A stretch of DNA of 64,000 bases. Origin: Anaeramoeba flamelloides. Lineage: Eukaryota; Metamonada; Anaeramoebidae. Below are positions 62,446-64,000 of the stretch, in pieces. The position numbers and the translations under genes were made by a program. The stretch's first letter is position 1; every line of letters begins with the position of its first letter. A model generated the notes under the pieces. The model was not told the DNA's origin. It saw nothing but the letters and a program-made list of their open reading frames with translations, and made no database searches. Location of the stretch: assembly GCA_027625915.1 (NCBI GenBank), contig JANTQA010000026.1:2728001-2792000 (forward strand), written 5' to 3'.

Positions 62446-62924
62446 GTATTTTTCTATTTCAAAAATTTGTATTGGATTCTATTACCTAAAAAAAAAAAAT
62501 AATAAGCTTTTAATAATTGTAATAAAAAAAAAGGATATTTTGAAGAAAACACTTATTGAGGAACTGAGTCTTCTTTTTTTTCAGATAGAATTGTTTAAAA
62601 AAAAGTATTATTTGATAATAATTAAGTTTTTTGAAGATTGTACAGAATACAAAGAATAAATTTATTCAAAAAATACCAAAATTTGTTTCAAAAATTTTCT
62701 TTGGGGAATTATTAGCATTATTCTCATTTAATTAAAGCAAAAAAAAAAAGATAAAGTCAAAAAATTAATAAAAATTAAATTAGGTTAAAAAGAATTCATT
62801 CCAGTTTAGTTTGAGAAAATATTATTGATTTCTTACACTTTCTCATAATTAAAAATTAAATAAAGAATATTTATTAGAAAATAAATAATTATTTAAATTT
62901 TAATTCTAATTTGCTGATTTTAAT
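62446..62924. other. Spacer downstream of the phosphatase gene
   Basis: A/T-rich 3' flank of the minus-strand phosphatase. A 71-codon TTG-started frame at 62444-62659 is Lys/Ile-rich and judged fortuitous. Confidence 0.45.
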
Positions 62925-64000
62925 TTATTTAAAATAATCAGGAATTTCTTTTGTTGTTTCTAATGATGGTATAATTCTTTCGTTTTCTGGTGCTGCTGTA
63001 TACGTATTGTATTTTAAAGTAAAGGATTCATTGGCTTTGAAAACTTCTAATATTGATGCTACATTTCCACAGCGGTAACAGAAATTAGGTGCCGACCAGA
63101 TTGTAATAAGTTTTCCTGAAAATAAAACCTATAAACAATTTTTGAAAAAAAAAAAAAAATGTTAGGTTTGGTGGAGAAAAATATTTAATATTGAATTAAT
63201 TTGATTCCAAGAAAGATTTCAATAAAATAAAAGAGTAAAAACAATTAAAAAAAATTCTAATAAATAAATTTCCTTTTTTTGTTTTTCATTTCAAAATCAA
63301 AATTAAAAGTTTTTGTAATACTAAAAAAAGAAATGATGTAGTTTAAAAAAAAAAAAATTAAAATAAAAGATTAATTACTTGGTGACCGTCCATACAAAGT
63401 TGATTTGAACGAATAATATGATTAATTTTATTGTCTTGAAGAAATTTATCTACGAGTTGTGAGCCAAAAATATGCCCTGCCCCACGAGGAGAAGGTTTTG
63501 TTTCTTGTTCAACTGCATCTGGATCAGACCAAACAAGATCTGTTAATGCACCTTCTGGTGGAATTTCTTGGAATCTATCAAGAACTCTAATCTATAATTA
63601 TTAGAAAAATTGTTAAAGTAAACCAAGTGTTATTTTTTAATAATTATAGTTTTGAGGAATTTGAAAAAACAAAACAGGGAAGAAAAGAAAAAGAAAAAGA
63701 AAAAGATAAAGAAATAAAAATAAAAATGAAAAGAAAAATTTCGAAACACAAACAAGTAAAATTCTTCCCAAAAAGTATTAAAAAAGAATAATAAAATAAA
63801 AAAAAAAATAAAATAAAATAATGTACTTGATTAATAGAAGAAATAGAAGGGGACAATCCTCCATGAACACAAAAGATCTTTTCATCAATTAATGCTGCAA
63901 GTTGAAGGTAATTAAACATGTCTGTAAAGTATTTCCAAACATTAGCATTACCATATTTTCTTAAACATTCACTATAAAATCCGTAAACTTGTGTTACGCC
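62925..64000 (-). CDS. PP6/PP4-like serine/threonine phosphatase catalytic subunit, 3' part
   Basis: PPP-family phosphatase, truncated by the window edge (5' part lies beyond 64000). Exons in reading order are 64000-63827, 63591-63379 and 63128-62925, with introns of 235 and 250 bp, both between codons. Visible landmarks are [29 protein letters not shown] (metal-ligand His), [38 protein letters not shown] and the C-terminal [17 protein letters not shown] and ENERIIPS point to PP6, SPSI and GNVASILEV to PP4. Two departures stand out. The family's RAHQL reads RSNQL, so the second-shell or metal-ligand His (His241 in PP2A) is Asn. The invariant C-terminal Leu, methylated in PP2A/4/6, is Lys. The enzyme may be weakened, metal-shifted or a pseudophosphatase. 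Confidence 0.92.

Noticed and set aside
1-64000. tRNA, rRNA, snRNA (U2/U6) or CRISPR arrays
   Set aside because: Scanned for T-loop-like GGTTCRA boxes, U6 and U2 core motifs and regularly spaced repeats; none was convincing, though a by-eye scan can miss diverged RNAs.

Overview
The window is nuclear DNA of an AT-rich, intron-containing protist. Long A/T-rich spacers separate a few genes with recognisable eukaryotic signalling products. The mix is a TORC1 raptor, a heterotrimeric G-protein alpha subunit, an RCC1-BTB protein, a PARP6/8-type ADP-ribosyltransferase, a PP6/PP4-type phosphatase and an intronless cytosolic-type thiolase. Together with small introns and an extreme base composition, this suggests a free-living amoeboid protist. 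A metamonad amoeba such as Anaeramoeba is my best guess, from recalled features (abundant RCC1-BTB proteins, anaerobic thiolase), and is not proven. Every supported gene whose end is visible stops with TAA, and the standard code fits.

Layout. 1-4.9 kb: palindromic repeats and a LINE 3' end, then empty spacer. 4.9-6.1 kb: thiolase, intronless and visibly richer in G+C than its surroundings. 6.1-18.6 kb: spacer with a TA-flanked MITE (8.7-9.15 kb), a possible 5' exon of a dually acylated protein (9.5-9.7 kb), LINE relics, a large palindromic element (10.75-11.1 kb) and a small gene with an acidic tail (14.5-15.0 kb). 18.6-24.4 kb, minus strand: raptor in two exons, with a frame change inside an A20 homopolymer. 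26.2-31.4 kb: a two-exon RCC1-BTB gene flanked by an inverted duplication of its own 3' flank, whose right arm has been split by a 0.7-kb inverted-repeat element. 31.4-37.8 kb: repeats only, plus a weak coding-like stretch. 37.9-48.1 kb: a five-exon G-alpha gene with an intron of about 8.4 kb. 48.1-52.8 kb: repeats. 52.8-57.3 kb: a four-exon PARP. 57.3-62.4 kb: spacer, repeats and a doubtful small gene. 62.9-64.0 kb, minus strand: the 3' part of a PP6/PP4-like catalytic subunit running off the window.

Functional links. Raptor (TORC1 scaffold), the PPP-family phosphatase and G-alpha are all signalling components, but nothing shows co-regulation. At least seven dispersed repeat families (palindromic/foldback, several Tc1/mariner-like MITEs, a 0.7-kb and a 1.1-kb element, LINE 3' ends) fill the spacers and introns. 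The most notable points are an Asn in place of a metal-ligand His in the phosphatase, the giant G-alpha intron, the inverted duplication around the RCC1-BTB gene, and one repeat family sitting inside introns of two unrelated genes.
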